The notes under the pieces: generated by a model | Database searches by the model: none | Seen by the model: the letters and a program-made list of their open reading frames with translations, nothing else | What the model was told of the DNA's origin: nothing | Shown: positions 6,668 to 14,443 of the stretch, in pieces | Layout: every line of letters begins with the position of its first letter | Position numbering within the stretch: the stretch's first letter is position 1 | Position numbers and translations under genes: made by a program | DNA from: Chloroflexota bacterium | GTDB taxonomy: Bacteria; Chloroflexota; Chloroflexia; Thermomicrobiales; UBA6265 | DNA length: 19,157 nt | Direction: 5' to 3' | Assembly (NCBI GenBank): GCA_023423795.1 | Contig: JAFAEX010000292.1 | Coordinates: 1 to 19,157, forward strand

Positions 6668-7258
6668 GTGCCGCGGCGCGCACGGCAAGGGACACCGATG
6701 GCCGACCCCGGGGACCAGGACGTCGGGTTGCCGCCCACGTCGGAGCCGGCGAAGCGCTGGATGCTGCGCATCTTCGCCAGCAGCCGGTACTTTGCCGGGT
6801 TCGCCGTGCTGGGTGCGTTCCTCTCCTCGGTCACCCTGTACGCCTACGGCGCCCTCGTCGTCGTCAAGGTCATTTCGGAGACCGTGGCCTCCGGCGAGGT
6901 CAGCATCGGCGGCGCCAAGCATTTGCAGCTCTCGTTCATCGAGATCGCCGACGTGTTCCTGCTGGGGACGGTGCTGCTGATCGTCGCCTACGGGCTGTAC
7001 CAGTTGTTCCTCCACCCCACCCTGAACGTGCCCGGCTGGCTGCGGATTCGCGACCTCGACGACCTGACCGCCAAATTGCTGGAGGTCGTGGCCGTCATGC
7101 TGAGCGTGACGTTCCTTGCCTACACGGTCGAAACGGGCGCCGGGGAGGACGTGCTGGAACTCGGCATCGCGGTCGCCGTGGTGATCGGCGCGCTGGGCCT
7201 GCTCGCCATCGCGGCGCGGCGCGCGCACGACCGGAGCGATTCGCACCCGGCGGAGTAA
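6668..7258 (+). CDS. YqhA/UPF0114 family membrane protein
   Basis: This protein of about 196 residues has four predicted membrane helices: residues 42-66 (RYFAGFAVLGAFLSS and onward), about 90-114 (IEIADVFLLGTVLLIVAYGL), about 130-152 and about 159-181. The order, the SSRYF entry, the central acidic ADVFLLGTVLLI helix, and the later LDDLTAKLLEVVAVMLSVTFL stretch match the UPF0114/YqhA family, whose function is unknown. I take the GTG at 6668 as start because a strong GGAGG lies 7 nt upstream. The ATG at 6698 (10 codons later, weaker AAGGGA site) is the main alternative and changes only the disordered N-terminus. The family hallmarks are downstream of both. The gene is followed by a 266-nt gap before the LOV kinase on the same strand, in which I see no gene. 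Confidence 0.85.
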   Translation: MPRRARQGTPMADPGDQDVGLPPTSEPAKRWMLRIFASSRYFAGFAVLGAFLSSVTLYAYGALVVVKVISETVASGEVSIGGAKHLQLSFIEIADVFLLGTVLLIVAYGLYQLFLHPTLNVPGWLRIRDLDDLTAKLLEVVAVMLSVTFLAYTVETGAGEDVLELGIAVAVVIGALGLLAIAARRAHDRSDSHPAE

Positions 7259-7524
7259 CCTTCGGGCGGGCCGCGGCGCGTGCGGCCCCGTTCCTGCGTT
7301 ACGTGCGTGCTGGCGACGCCGGTGGCCACGTTGACGTCGCGCCCGATTCGTGGATTCTTTTGCCGACCCGAGGCGGACACGGCGACGTGTCCGGGCGTCC
7401 CGTCGGGCACGACGCGGGCAGGAGCCCATCCCGACCCCGTCCAGCGCCGATCGCGCGCCGCGCCAGCGGGACCGATCTCGCACACCGGCGGCAACGGCGC
7501 CGCGGCAGGTTCCGGAGGACGAGG

Positions 7525-10500
7525 ATGGCACGCGCCTCCAGCGACGACCCGGCGGACGACCGGCTGCGAAGCCTCGCCTTCGCGGTCGTCGGCGCGGGCG
7601 TCCTGATTACCGACCCATCCCTGCCCGACAACCCGATCATCGATGTCAACCCCGCCTTCGAACGGATCACGGGCTACGCGCGTGAGGAGGTCCTCGGCCG
7701 CAACTGTCGGTTCCTGCAGGCGCCGGACACGGACCCGGCGGCGGTGGCCCGCATTCGAGAGGCCATCGCCGCCGGTCGTGACGTCACCGAAACGCTGCTC
7801 AACGAGCGCAAGGACGGCACGCCGTTCTGGAATGAGCTGTGCATCACGCCGGTCCGCGATGCGTCGGGCGCCGTCACCCACTTCGTCGGCGTCCAGACCG
7901 ACGTCACCGGCCGGGTGCGCGCCGAGGAGCAGGCCCGACTCGGCGAAGCGCGCTACCGGGCGCTCGTCGAGCGGGTGCCGGCCGTCGTCTACACCTGCAG
8001 CGCCGGCCCGGAATCGGTCCTGCTCTCCGCCAGCCCGGGGCTGGAACGGCTGTACGGGCACCCGTTCGCGGCGTGGCGCGACGACCCGGACCTGTGGCCG
8101 CGCGTCCTCCACCCGGACGACCGCGCGCGAGCGCTGGCGATGCGCGACCGCTCGGTCGCCACCGGCGAGCCGTTCGAGATGGAATACCGGTTGCGAACCC
8201 GCGATGGGGAGTACCGCTGGGTCCACGACGAGACGGTGCTGGTGCGCGAGGGCGCCGGCCGCCCGCTCTATCGCCAAGGGTTGCTGCGCGACATCACCGC
8301 CCAGAAGCGCATCGATGCCGATCTGAAGGCCAGCGAGGAGCGCTACCGCACCCTCGTGGAACGGTTGCCGGTCGTCCATTTCACGTCGATGAGCGCGGAA
8401 CTCGGGACGCCGTCCTTCATCGGGCCGCAGCTCGAAGACTTGACCGGCTACACCCCTGACGAATGGCGGGCCGACCCGCACGGCTGGATGCGGGCGCTGC
8501 ACCCGGACGACCGCGACCGGGTGCTGGCCGAGGTCGCGGCCGCGAACGCGACCGGCGGTCCGATGACCAGCGAGCACCGGCTGATCACGCGCGACGGCCG
8601 GGTGGTCTGGGTTCGCAGCGAGGCGATCCTCGTCCGCGACGAGCACGGGACGCCCCACGCCTGGCACGGATTCATGCTCGACGTCACCGAGCGCCGACGC
8701 GCGGAGGACGAGTTGCGGGCCGAGGCCGACCGCCTCGCCGCCGTCGTTGATATGCAGGCCGCCATCTCGGCGTCGGCACGCGATCCCGAGGCGGTGATGC
8801 GGCTTGCCGTGGCGCGGGTGATGGACCTGACCGGCGTCGGCGCGGCCGGCATCTCCATCCTCGAAGGGGACAACGCCGTGTATCGGGTCGTCGCCGGCAC
8901 CGCCCGCGAGATCGAAGGCGTGCCCTTCCCGGCCCGGGGGTGCATCAGCGGGCTCAGCCTGCTCACGGGCGAACCGTACCGGATCGACGATTCGGAGGCC
9001 GACCCGCGCGCCGATATCGACATCATGCGCACGGCGGGCGTCCGCTCGCTGCTCACCACGCCGCTGCGCTTCGAGGACGGGATCGTCGGGGCGCTCGCCA
9101 TCGGTTCCCCCGAGCCGTACGCGCTGGGCGAGCGCGAGGAGCATCTGCTGGCGCTGGTTGCGGGGATGATCGCGTCCGCACTGGCCCACGCCACCGCGCT
9201 CGAAGCGGCGCAGGCGGCCGAGGCGCGCTTCCGCTCGCTGGTGGAGAACGCGCCGGACCTCGTGCTCGTCCTCGACGCGGATGGAACAGTCAGGTTCGCG
9301 TCCCCGGCGATCGAACGCGTGCTCGGCTACGAGGCGGATGTTTTCGTCGGCGGTCCGCGGTTCGACCTCGTCCACCCCGGTGACCGGGCTGACGTCGAGG
9401 CGATTTTTGGACGGATCGCGGTTACCCCCGGGGCCCAGGGCAATCGAATCATGCGCATGCGGCACGCCGACGGGTCGTGGCGTTGGCTGGATGCAATCGG
9501 CCAGAATCGGCTCGACGACCCGGCCGTGGCCGGCATCGTCATCAACTATCGCCACATCACTGAACACGTGCTGGCCGAGCAGGCGCTGCGGGAAAGCGAA
9601 GCCCGGCTCAACGCGGCCCAGGCCATCGCGCACGTCGGTAGCTGGGAGTGGGATATTCCCAGCCGCACGCTTCGCTGGTCGGACGAGATGTACCGCCTGC
9701 ACGGGATGAATCCGGCGGGAGGCATCACGATCGATCGGTTCATCGCGTCCGTCCACCCCGAGGATCGCCAACGGGTCGAGGACGTGAGGCGGGAGGACGG
9801 TCTGCCAACGGAGCCCACGTGGCTCGTATACCGGGTCATGCATCCCGGCGGCGACGTCCGCATGATCGAGTCGCACGGCGAAGCCGAACTCGACGCGCGA
9901 GGGACGCCGGTCAAGGTTGTCGGAACTTGCCAGGACGTCACCGAACGGACCCGCTGGGAGGAGCAACTGGTCGCCGCCCGGGATGCCGCCGAGGAAGCGA
10001 GCCGGCTGAAGAGCGCGTTCCTCTCCACCATGAGCCACGAGTTGCGGACGCCGCTGACGGCGATTATGGGCTATTCGAACCTGCTGCTGGAGGGCATCAG
10101 CGGCGACCTGAACCCGATGCAGGCCGCCGACGTCGGCCTGATCGCCGCCGGGGCCGACCGGCTGCTGGCGCTGATCAACGACGTGCTGGACCTGTCCCGG
10201 ATGGGCGCCGGCATGCTGGCGCTCGAACCAGCCCGCGTCGATCTCGCCGCCCTCGTCGGCAACGTTGCCGCCGAGGTCGCGCCGCAGGCGGCCCGGCAGG
10301 GGCTCGCGGTCGATATCGCCGTGCCGTCAGGATTGACGATCGAGGCCGATCCGTTGCGGCTGCACCAGGTGCTGCTCAACCTCGTCGGCAACGCGGTCAA
10401 GTTCACCGAGGCGGGCCGCATCGCGATTTCGGCGCGGCGGGACGGCGACAGGGTCGAGATCGCCGTTTCCGACACCGGCATCGGCGTCGCCCCGGAGGCG

Positions 10501-10761
10501 CTGCCGCGCATCTTCGACGAGTTCCGGCAGGCCGACGAACGCACGACCCGCCGCTTCGGCGGCTCCGGACTCGGGCTGGCCATCGCGCGCCGCCTGGTCG
10601 AACTGCACGGCGGCACGATCGAGGCGGACAGCACGCCGGGGGTCGGCAGCACCTTCACCGTCGTCCTGCCGGCCGATGGCGCGGCCCGGCCGCCGGATCA
10701 GGCCGGCGATGCCGCGCCGGTCGCGTCCGCCTCGCCGGGGCGGACCAGCCCGCTCTCGTAG
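7525..10761 (+). CDS. LOV-PAS-PAS-GAF-PAS-PAS histidine kinase, probable blue-light sensor
   Basis: This 1078-residue soluble kinase has no membrane helix. The ATG at 7525 follows GGAGGACGAGG directly. Residues 24-129 form a LOV domain: GRNCRFLQ at 58-65 with photoactive Cys61, and the flavin contacts Asn60, Arg62, Gln65, Arg78, Asn93, Asn103 and Gln124 in place. Blue light is expected to form a Cys-FMN adduct and change kinase output. Next come PAS domains at about 143-259 and 273-388, a GAF domain at about 410-556, and PAS domains at about 567-679 and 693-806. The kinase core follows: HisKA with phospho-acceptor His838 in MSHELRTPL, the N-box around Asn952 and Asn956, DTGIG at 983-987 and GGSGLGL at 1012-1018. 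No receiver domain or dedicated regulator adjoins it. Its target is unknown, although the regulator ending at 10698 is physically closest. The 3' end overlaps that gene by 64 nt in opposite orientation. Confidence 0.95.
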   Translation: MARASSDDPADDRLRSLAFAVVGAGVLITDPSLPDNPIIDVNPAFERITGYAREEVLGRNCRFLQAPDTDPAAVARIREAIAAGRDVTETLLNERKDGTPFWNELCITPVRDASGAVTHFVGVQTDVTGRVRAEEQARLGEARYRALVERVPAVVYTCSAGPESVLLSASPGLERLYGHPFAAWRDDPDLWPRVLHPDDRARALAMRDRSVATGEPFEMEYRLRTRDGEYRWVHDETVLVREGAGRPLYRQGLLRDITAQKRIDADLKASEERYRTLVERLPVVHFTSMSAELGTPSFIGPQLEDLTGYTPDEWRADPHGWMRALHPDDRDRVLAEVAAANATGGPMTSEHRLITRDGRVVWVRSEAILVRDEHGTPHAWHGFMLDVTERRRAEDELRAEADRLAAVVDMQAAISASARDPEAVMRLAVARVMDLTGVGAAGISILEGDNAVYRVVAGTAREIEGVPFPARGCISGLSLLTGEPYRIDDSEADPRADIDIMRTAGVRSLLTTPLRFEDGIVGALAIGSPEPYALGEREEHLLALVAGMIASALAHATALEAAQAAEARFRSLVENAPDLVLVLDADGTVRFASPAIERVLGYEADVFVGGPRFDLVHPGDRADVEAIFGRIAVTPGAQGNRIMRMRHADGSWRWLDAIGQNRLDDPAVAGIVINYRHITEHVLAEQALRESEARLNAAQAIAHVGSWEWDIPSRTLRWSDEMYRLHGMNPAGGITIDRFIASVHPEDRQRVEDVRREDGLPTEPTWLVYRVMHPGGDVRMIESHGEAELDARGTPVKVVGTCQDVTERTRWEEQLVAARDAAEEASRLKSAFLSTMSHELRTPLTAIMGYSNLLLEGISGDLNPMQAADVGLIAAGADRLLALINDVLDLSRMGAGMLALEPARVDLAALVGNVAAEVAPQAARQGLAVDIAVPSGLTIEADPLRLHQVLLNLVGNAVKFTEAGRIAISARRDGDRVEIAVSDTGIGVAPEALPRIFDEFRQADERTTRRFGGSGLGLAIARRLVELHGGTIEADSTPGVGSTFTVVLPADGAARPPDQAGDAAPVASASPGRTSPLS

Positions 10762-11405
10762 GCGAAGACGACCGCCTGCACCCGGTCGCGCAACCCCAGT
10801 TTAGCCAGCAGGTTTGATACGTGCGTTTTGACCGTCGCCTCGCCGACGAACAGTTGCTCGGCGATTTCGGCGTTGGCGAGGCCGCGCGCCAGCAACCGCA
10901 GCACCGCCGCCTCCCGTTCGGTCAGCGCCGCCAGTTCGGCGGAGCGCGCGGCCGGGGCCGCGCGGCGGGCGAACTCCTCGACGATCCGCCGCGTCACCGA
11001 GGGCGCCAGCAGCGCGTCCCCGGCGGCGACGACACGCACCGCCGCGATCAGGTCCTCCGGCGGGGCGTTCTTCAGCAGGAACCCGCTCGCGCCGGCCCGA
11101 AGCGCCTCGAACACGTACTCGTCGCGCTCGAACGTCGTCAGAATCACCACCCGCGGCGGGTCGCCCGCCCCGGCCTCGGCGAGGATGCGGCGGGTTGCGG
11201 CCAGTCCGTCCAGCACCGGCATCTGGATGTCCATCAGCACCACGTCGGGCCGGAGGTCGCGCGCCGCCGCGATGGCCGCCGCGCCGTCCTCGGCCTCGCC
11301 GGCGACGACGATGCCCGGTTCCGATTCGAGGATCATGCGGAACCCGGCCCGGACCAGCGCCTGGTCGTCCACCACCAGCAACCGCAAATCGCGTTCGGCG
11401 CTCAT
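10698..11405 (-). CDS. NarL/LuxR-family response regulator
   Basis: This 235-residue DNA-binding regulator has an N-terminal receiver with the acidic pair Asp13-Asp14, phospho-acceptor Asp59 in VVLMDIQMP, the switch threonine in VILTTF and the lysine of FLLKNAPP. A LuxR-type helix-turn-helix sits near the C-terminus: LTEREAAVLRLLARGLANAEIAEQL then VGEATVKTHVSNLLAKLGLRDR. The ATG at 11403-11405 overlaps the TGA of the upstream kinase in an ATGA junction, so the two are translationally coupled and form one two-component system. On phosphorylation it would bind DNA as a dimer. Its regulon is unknown. A reading frame that continues further upstream in another phase of the kinase is an artefact. 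Its 3' end overlaps the LOV kinase by 64 nt in the opposite direction. Confidence 0.95.
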   Translation of the reverse strand: MSAERDLRLLVVDDQALVRAGFRMILESEPGIVVAGEAEDGAAAIAAARDLRPDVVLMDIQMPVLDGLAATRRILAEAGAGDPPRVVILTTFERDEYVFEALRAGASGFLLKNAPPEDLIAAVRVVAAGDALLAPSVTRRIVEEFARRAAPAARSAELAALTEREAAVLRLLARGLANAEIAEQLFVGEATVKTHVSNLLAKLGLRDRVQAVVFAYESGLVRPGEADATGAASPA

Positions 11406-12622
11406 GCCGGCCTCCCGTCGAAGGGCAGTTCGGCCCGCACCGCGAAGCCGCCGCCCGGCGGCCGTTCGATCGCCAGCGTGCCGCCCAGCAAGCCGACCCG
11501 CTCCCGCATCCCGACCAGCCCCGCGCCGCTGCCGGAAACGGTCCCGTTGCCGCCCTGCCCGCGCCCGTTGTCGGTCACTTCGACCAACACGCCGCGCTCG
11601 CCGTAGCGGACCCGCACCGTCGCCGACGCCGGGCCGGCGTGGCGCAGCGCGTTGGTCAGTGCTTCCTGCACGATCCGATAGGCGGACAGGTCCACCGCCG
11701 GCGGCAACGCGCGCGCCTCCCCCTCGACCGCCAGCGCGACCGGCAGGCCGGCGTCGCGCATTTGGGCGACCAGCGCGTCGAGGCGGCGCAGGCCGGGTTG
11801 CGGCGCCAGTCCATCGGCATCGTCTTCGTGGCGCAGGAACCCGAGCAGCCGGTGCAGTTCGCGCACCGTTTCGCGGCTCGCCGCCTCGATCGCCGACAGC
11901 GCCTGCTCCGCCTGCTCCGGCCGGGTGTGCAACACACGGCGGGCGGCCCCGGCCTGCACGCCCATCAGGCTGACGTGGTGGGCGACGACGTCGTGCAGTT
12001 CGCGGGCGATGCGCACCCGCTCGTCGAGCATCGCCCGCCGCGCGTTGGCCTCGCGCTCGATCTCCAGTTGCCGGGTCCGCTCGGCCAGTTCCGCTTCCCG
12101 TTCGCGGGCGGCCCGGGCGGCGTCGCCGAAGAGCCAGACCCAGCCGACGAAGGCGGCGTTGGCGACGACGACCAGCACCACTTCCGGCAGCGGCATGGGG
12201 TCCACGCCGGCCCCGTCGCCGACGATCTGCAGGGCTACCCCGGCCGTGAACGCGACCGAGGCCGCCGCCCGCACGGGGGTACGCCATCGCCCTTCGCCGT
12301 AGACCCCGGCGCTGTAGGCCGCCAGCAGCCAGCCGTTGCCGAACCACCACGCGTCCGGCACGCCGGCGAGGGAATACACCACGACGGCGACCGTGACCGC
12401 TGCCAGCACCAACAGGGGCGCCCGACGCCGCCACGCCAGCGGGGCGTAGAGCAGGACGACCAGCAGCACCGCCAGCGGCGCCGGGACCGGTGGGGCCGCC
12501 GGCCAGCCGATCCGCAGCGATGCCAGTTCGAACGCGACGAAGACCGCCGCGATGATCGCTTCGGTGGCGTCGGGGTGGCGGTCGGCGAGGGCGCGCAGCC
12601 GCGCGAGCGGTCCGGGATTCAT
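11402..12622 (-). CDS. Membrane sensor histidine kinase, DesK/NarX (HisKA_3) type
   Basis: This 406-residue kinase phosphorylates the coupled LuxR-type regulator. The N-terminal half holds about five or six membrane segments (roughly 20-37, 48-65, 69-87, a weak one near 96-107, 116-132, 147-166) with very short loops, so it probably senses the membrane itself or something within it. A basic/acidic coiled segment (about 167-200) leads into the HisKA_3 domain, with phospho-acceptor His210 in RELHDVVAHH. The ATPase domain is shown by QEALTNALRHAG (N-box), VTDNGRG (G1) and GAGLVGMRERV (G2). The ATG at 12622 has no Shine-Dalgarno sequence. Instead, a TATGCT element is placed as expected for a leaderless transcript starting on the A of the ATG. 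The adjacent 204-nt gap separates it from the divergent serine hydrolase gene, a possible target or neighbour of its regulation. Confidence 0.93.
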   Translation of the reverse strand: MNPGPLARLRALADRHPDATEAIIAAVFVAFELASLRIGWPAAPPVPAPLAVLLVVLLYAPLAWRRRAPLLVLAAVTVAVVVYSLAGVPDAWWFGNGWLLAAYSAGVYGEGRWRTPVRAAASVAFTAGVALQIVGDGAGVDPMPLPEVVLVVVANAAFVGWVWLFGDAARAAREREAELAERTRQLEIEREANARRAMLDERVRIARELHDVVAHHVSLMGVQAGAARRVLHTRPEQAEQALSAIEAASRETVRELHRLLGFLRHEDDADGLAPQPGLRRLDALVAQMRDAGLPVALAVEGEARALPPAVDLSAYRIVQEALTNALRHAGPASATVRVRYGERGVLVEVTDNGRGQGGNGTVSGSGAGLVGMRERVGLLGGTLAIERPPGGGFAVRAELPFDGRPA

Positions 12623-12628
12623 GGGCAC

Positions 12629-12634
12629 AGCATA
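12629..12634 (-). promoter_or_regulatory. Candidate -10 element for a leaderless two-component mRNA
   Basis: Read on the minus strand this is TATGCT with six bases between it and the ATG at 12622, so the A of ATG would sit at +1 with the hexamer at -12 to -7. The hexamer at -35 (12652-12657 on the minus strand, atggag) is weak. Support comes mainly from the exact spacing and the absence of a ribosome-binding site. Confidence 0.45.
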
Positions 12635-12826
12635 CCGACCGGACCGGGCCGCTCCATCCCCCGGACGGATGATCCCGGTCCCTCCCGGTTCCGCCGGAAG
12701 GAGGAACCGCGATTCCCGCCGCCGGCCGATGGCGTCGCGCCGGTTGGCCGATAGGGTTGTGGCACGACCGGCGCCGACGACACCGCCGGCCGCCGCGGGA
12801 ACTTCCCCGAGCGAAAGGACACCGCC

Positions 12827-14338
12827 GTGGACCTCGCCAATCGCCCGACCCCGGAAATGCTGGAGCGGGTTCGCCCCTCGCGCCGCACCCTGCTCAAGAC
12901 CTCGTTCGCCTCGCTCGCCGTTGCGCTGACGGCCGGCACGCCGCGGCTCGCCGGGGCCTCGCCAGCAACGCCCGTCGTCGCGACCCCGGCGACGGCCACC
13001 GCCGATCTTGCCGCGCTGGATGCCTTCGTCGAGGAACGGATGGCCGCGCTCGGCGTCCCCGGCGTCGCCATCGGCGTCATCCTCGGGGAGGAGGAGCACG
13101 TCGCCGGGTTCGGTGTCACCAGCGTCGGGCACCCGCTGCCGGTCGATGGCGACACCCTGTTCCAGGTCGGTTCGATCACCAAGACCGTCACCGGCACGGC
13201 GCTCATGCGGCTGGTGGAACGGGGCGAGATCGATCTCGACGCCCCGGTGCGCGACTACCTGCCGGAGTTCCGGGTGGCCGACGAATCCGTCTCCGAGGAG
13301 GCGCTGATCCGGCACCTGGTCACCCACACCGGCGGTTGGTTCGGCGACGACTTCACCGATCCGGGACGCGGTGAGGACGCGCTGGCCGAGTACGTAGCCG
13401 AACTGGCCGACCTGCCGCAGGTCGCGCCGCTCGGCGAGCATTTCTCGTACAACAACGCCGGCTTCAGCGCCGCCGGGCGGATCGTCGAGGTGGTCACCGG
13501 CCAGCCGTACGAAGACGCGGTCCGCGACCTGGTGCTGGCCCCGCTGGGCATGGACCACAGCACGTTCTTCGCCGAGGAGGCGATCACCGAAGCCACCGCC
13601 GTCGGCCACGTCGCGCCGGAGGGCGAGCCGGTGGTCGCCCGCCCGTGGAACATCCCGCGCGCGGCGAACCCGGCCGGCGGCGTCATCGCCCCGGTGAACG
13701 AGATGCTGCGCTACGCCCGCTTCCACCTCGGCGACGGCACGGCGAACGGCGAAACCGTGCTGACCCCGGAATCGATGGCCTTCATGCAGGCGCCGCTCGG
13801 CCCCGGCGGCAGCCTCGGCACGGAGATCCTCGACGGCGTCGGCGTCACCTGGATGCTCTCGAGCATCGACGGCGTTCGCCTCGTCGCCCACGGCGGCTCC
13901 ACCAACGGCCAGCAGGCGAACGTCGTCCTCGCGCCAGAGCGCGACTTCGCCATCGTCGTGCTCACCAACGCCGACGCCGGCGCGGCGCTCGGCGTCGAAG
14001 CGGCCAACTGGGCGCTGGAGCACCTGCTCGGGTTGACGCTGCCGATTCCGGCCACGCAGGACCTGGACGCCGCGACGGCCTCCGACTACCTCGGGCGCTA
14101 CGGCGACACCGCCGGCCTCCTGATCGAGGTCGCGCTGGATGGCGGGACGCTGCGCGCCATCGCGACGGCGGCCGGCGAGCCGGTCCCGGACGGCGAGGTC
14201 GTGCTCGACCCGATCGGCGGCGACCTGTTCGTCTCCGACTTCATGGGGATGGCGTTCTTCAGCGATTTCGCCCGCGACGACGCCGGCGAGGTGGGCTGGA
14301 TGCGCTTCTCCGGCCGCCTGCTGCCGCGCGCCGCCTGA
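12827..14338 (+). CDS. Exported serine hydrolase, class C beta-lactamase/esterase family, Tat leader
   Basis: This 503-residue protein is a penicillin-binding-type serine hydrolase (beta-lactamase, D-aminopeptidase, esterase or carboxypeptidase cannot be separated here). The start is a GTG at 12827 with AAAGGA seven bases upstream. Residues 18-40 are a twin-arginine leader (SRRTLLKTSFASLAVALTAG), so it is probably exported folded. An Ala/Thr/Pro-rich linker follows (about 44-58). Catalytic motifs are complete: SxxK as Ser116-Ile-Thr-Lys119, YxN as Tyr208-Asn-Asn210, and the HxG-type motif His355-Gly-Gly357 (KTG equivalent). THTGG near 165 is the family's second landmark. The last 100 residues form a beta-rich tail of the kind seen in DUF3471-like extensions. 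It is convergent with the next hydrolase gene and divergent from the two-component kinase. Confidence 0.9.
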   Translation: MDLANRPTPEMLERVRPSRRTLLKTSFASLAVALTAGTPRLAGASPATPVVATPATATADLAALDAFVEERMAALGVPGVAIGVILGEEEHVAGFGVTSVGHPLPVDGDTLFQVGSITKTVTGTALMRLVERGEIDLDAPVRDYLPEFRVADESVSEEALIRHLVTHTGGWFGDDFTDPGRGEDALAEYVAELADLPQVAPLGEHFSYNNAGFSAAGRIVEVVTGQPYEDAVRDLVLAPLGMDHSTFFAEEAITEATAVGHVAPEGEPVVARPWNIPRAANPAGGVIAPVNEMLRYARFHLGDGTANGETVLTPESMAFMQAPLGPGGSLGTEILDGVGVTWMLSSIDGVRLVAHGGSTNGQQANVVLAPERDFAIVVLTNADAGAALGVEAANWALEHLLGLTLPIPATQDLDAATASDYLGRYGDTAGLLIEVALDGGTLRAIATAAGEPVPDGEVVLDPIGGDLFVSDFMGMAFFSDFARDDAGEVGWMRFSGRLLPRAA

Positions 14339-14353
14339 TCCGCCGCCCAACTG

Positions 14354-14385
14354 AGGATGGCGGGGCGGAAGCGCCCCGCCATCCT
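14354..14385. terminator. Bidirectional terminator hairpin between convergent hydrolase genes
   Basis: A perfect 14-bp stem joins aggatggcggggcg (14354-14367) and cgccccgccatcct (14372-14385) with a gaag loop, 16 nt after the TGA of the plus-strand hydrolase. Only a short pyrimidine run (gctctt) follows. It can serve transcripts from both sides. Confidence 0.7.
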
Positions 14386-14391
14386 GCTCTT

Positions 14392-14420
14392 CGTCATCCC
14401 TCGACAAGCTCGGGATGACG
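14392..14420. repeat. Palindromic extragenic element, second hairpin
   Basis: The arms cgtcatccc (14392-14400) and gggatgacg (14412-14420) surround an 11-nt centre reading tcgacaagctc. Elements with a cctcgacaagctcggga core are known as dispersed intergenic palindromes in many GC-rich bacteria, so this is probably one copy of such a family. It may also reinforce termination of the minus-strand hydrolase, whose stop is 23 nt away. Confidence 0.55.
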
Positions 14421-14443
14421 GGGGGTGGGTCCGGGCAGTGTCG

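Noticed and set aside
7120..10038. A 972-codon open frame on the minus strand opposite the LOV kinase
   Set aside because: Same GC artefact; the plus strand encodes an unambiguous kinase with intact motifs.
7525..11405. Assigning the LuxR-type regulator as the partner of the LOV kinase
   Set aside because: The regulator is translationally coupled to the membrane DesK/NarX-type kinase, which is the natural partner; the LOV kinase is of the HisKA class and only overlaps it in the opposite direction.
10698..12434. A single 578-codon frame that would fuse an upstream segment to the response regulator
   Set aside because: The upstream part is an out-of-phase reading of the membrane kinase, and the regulator has its own ATG in an ATGA overlap.
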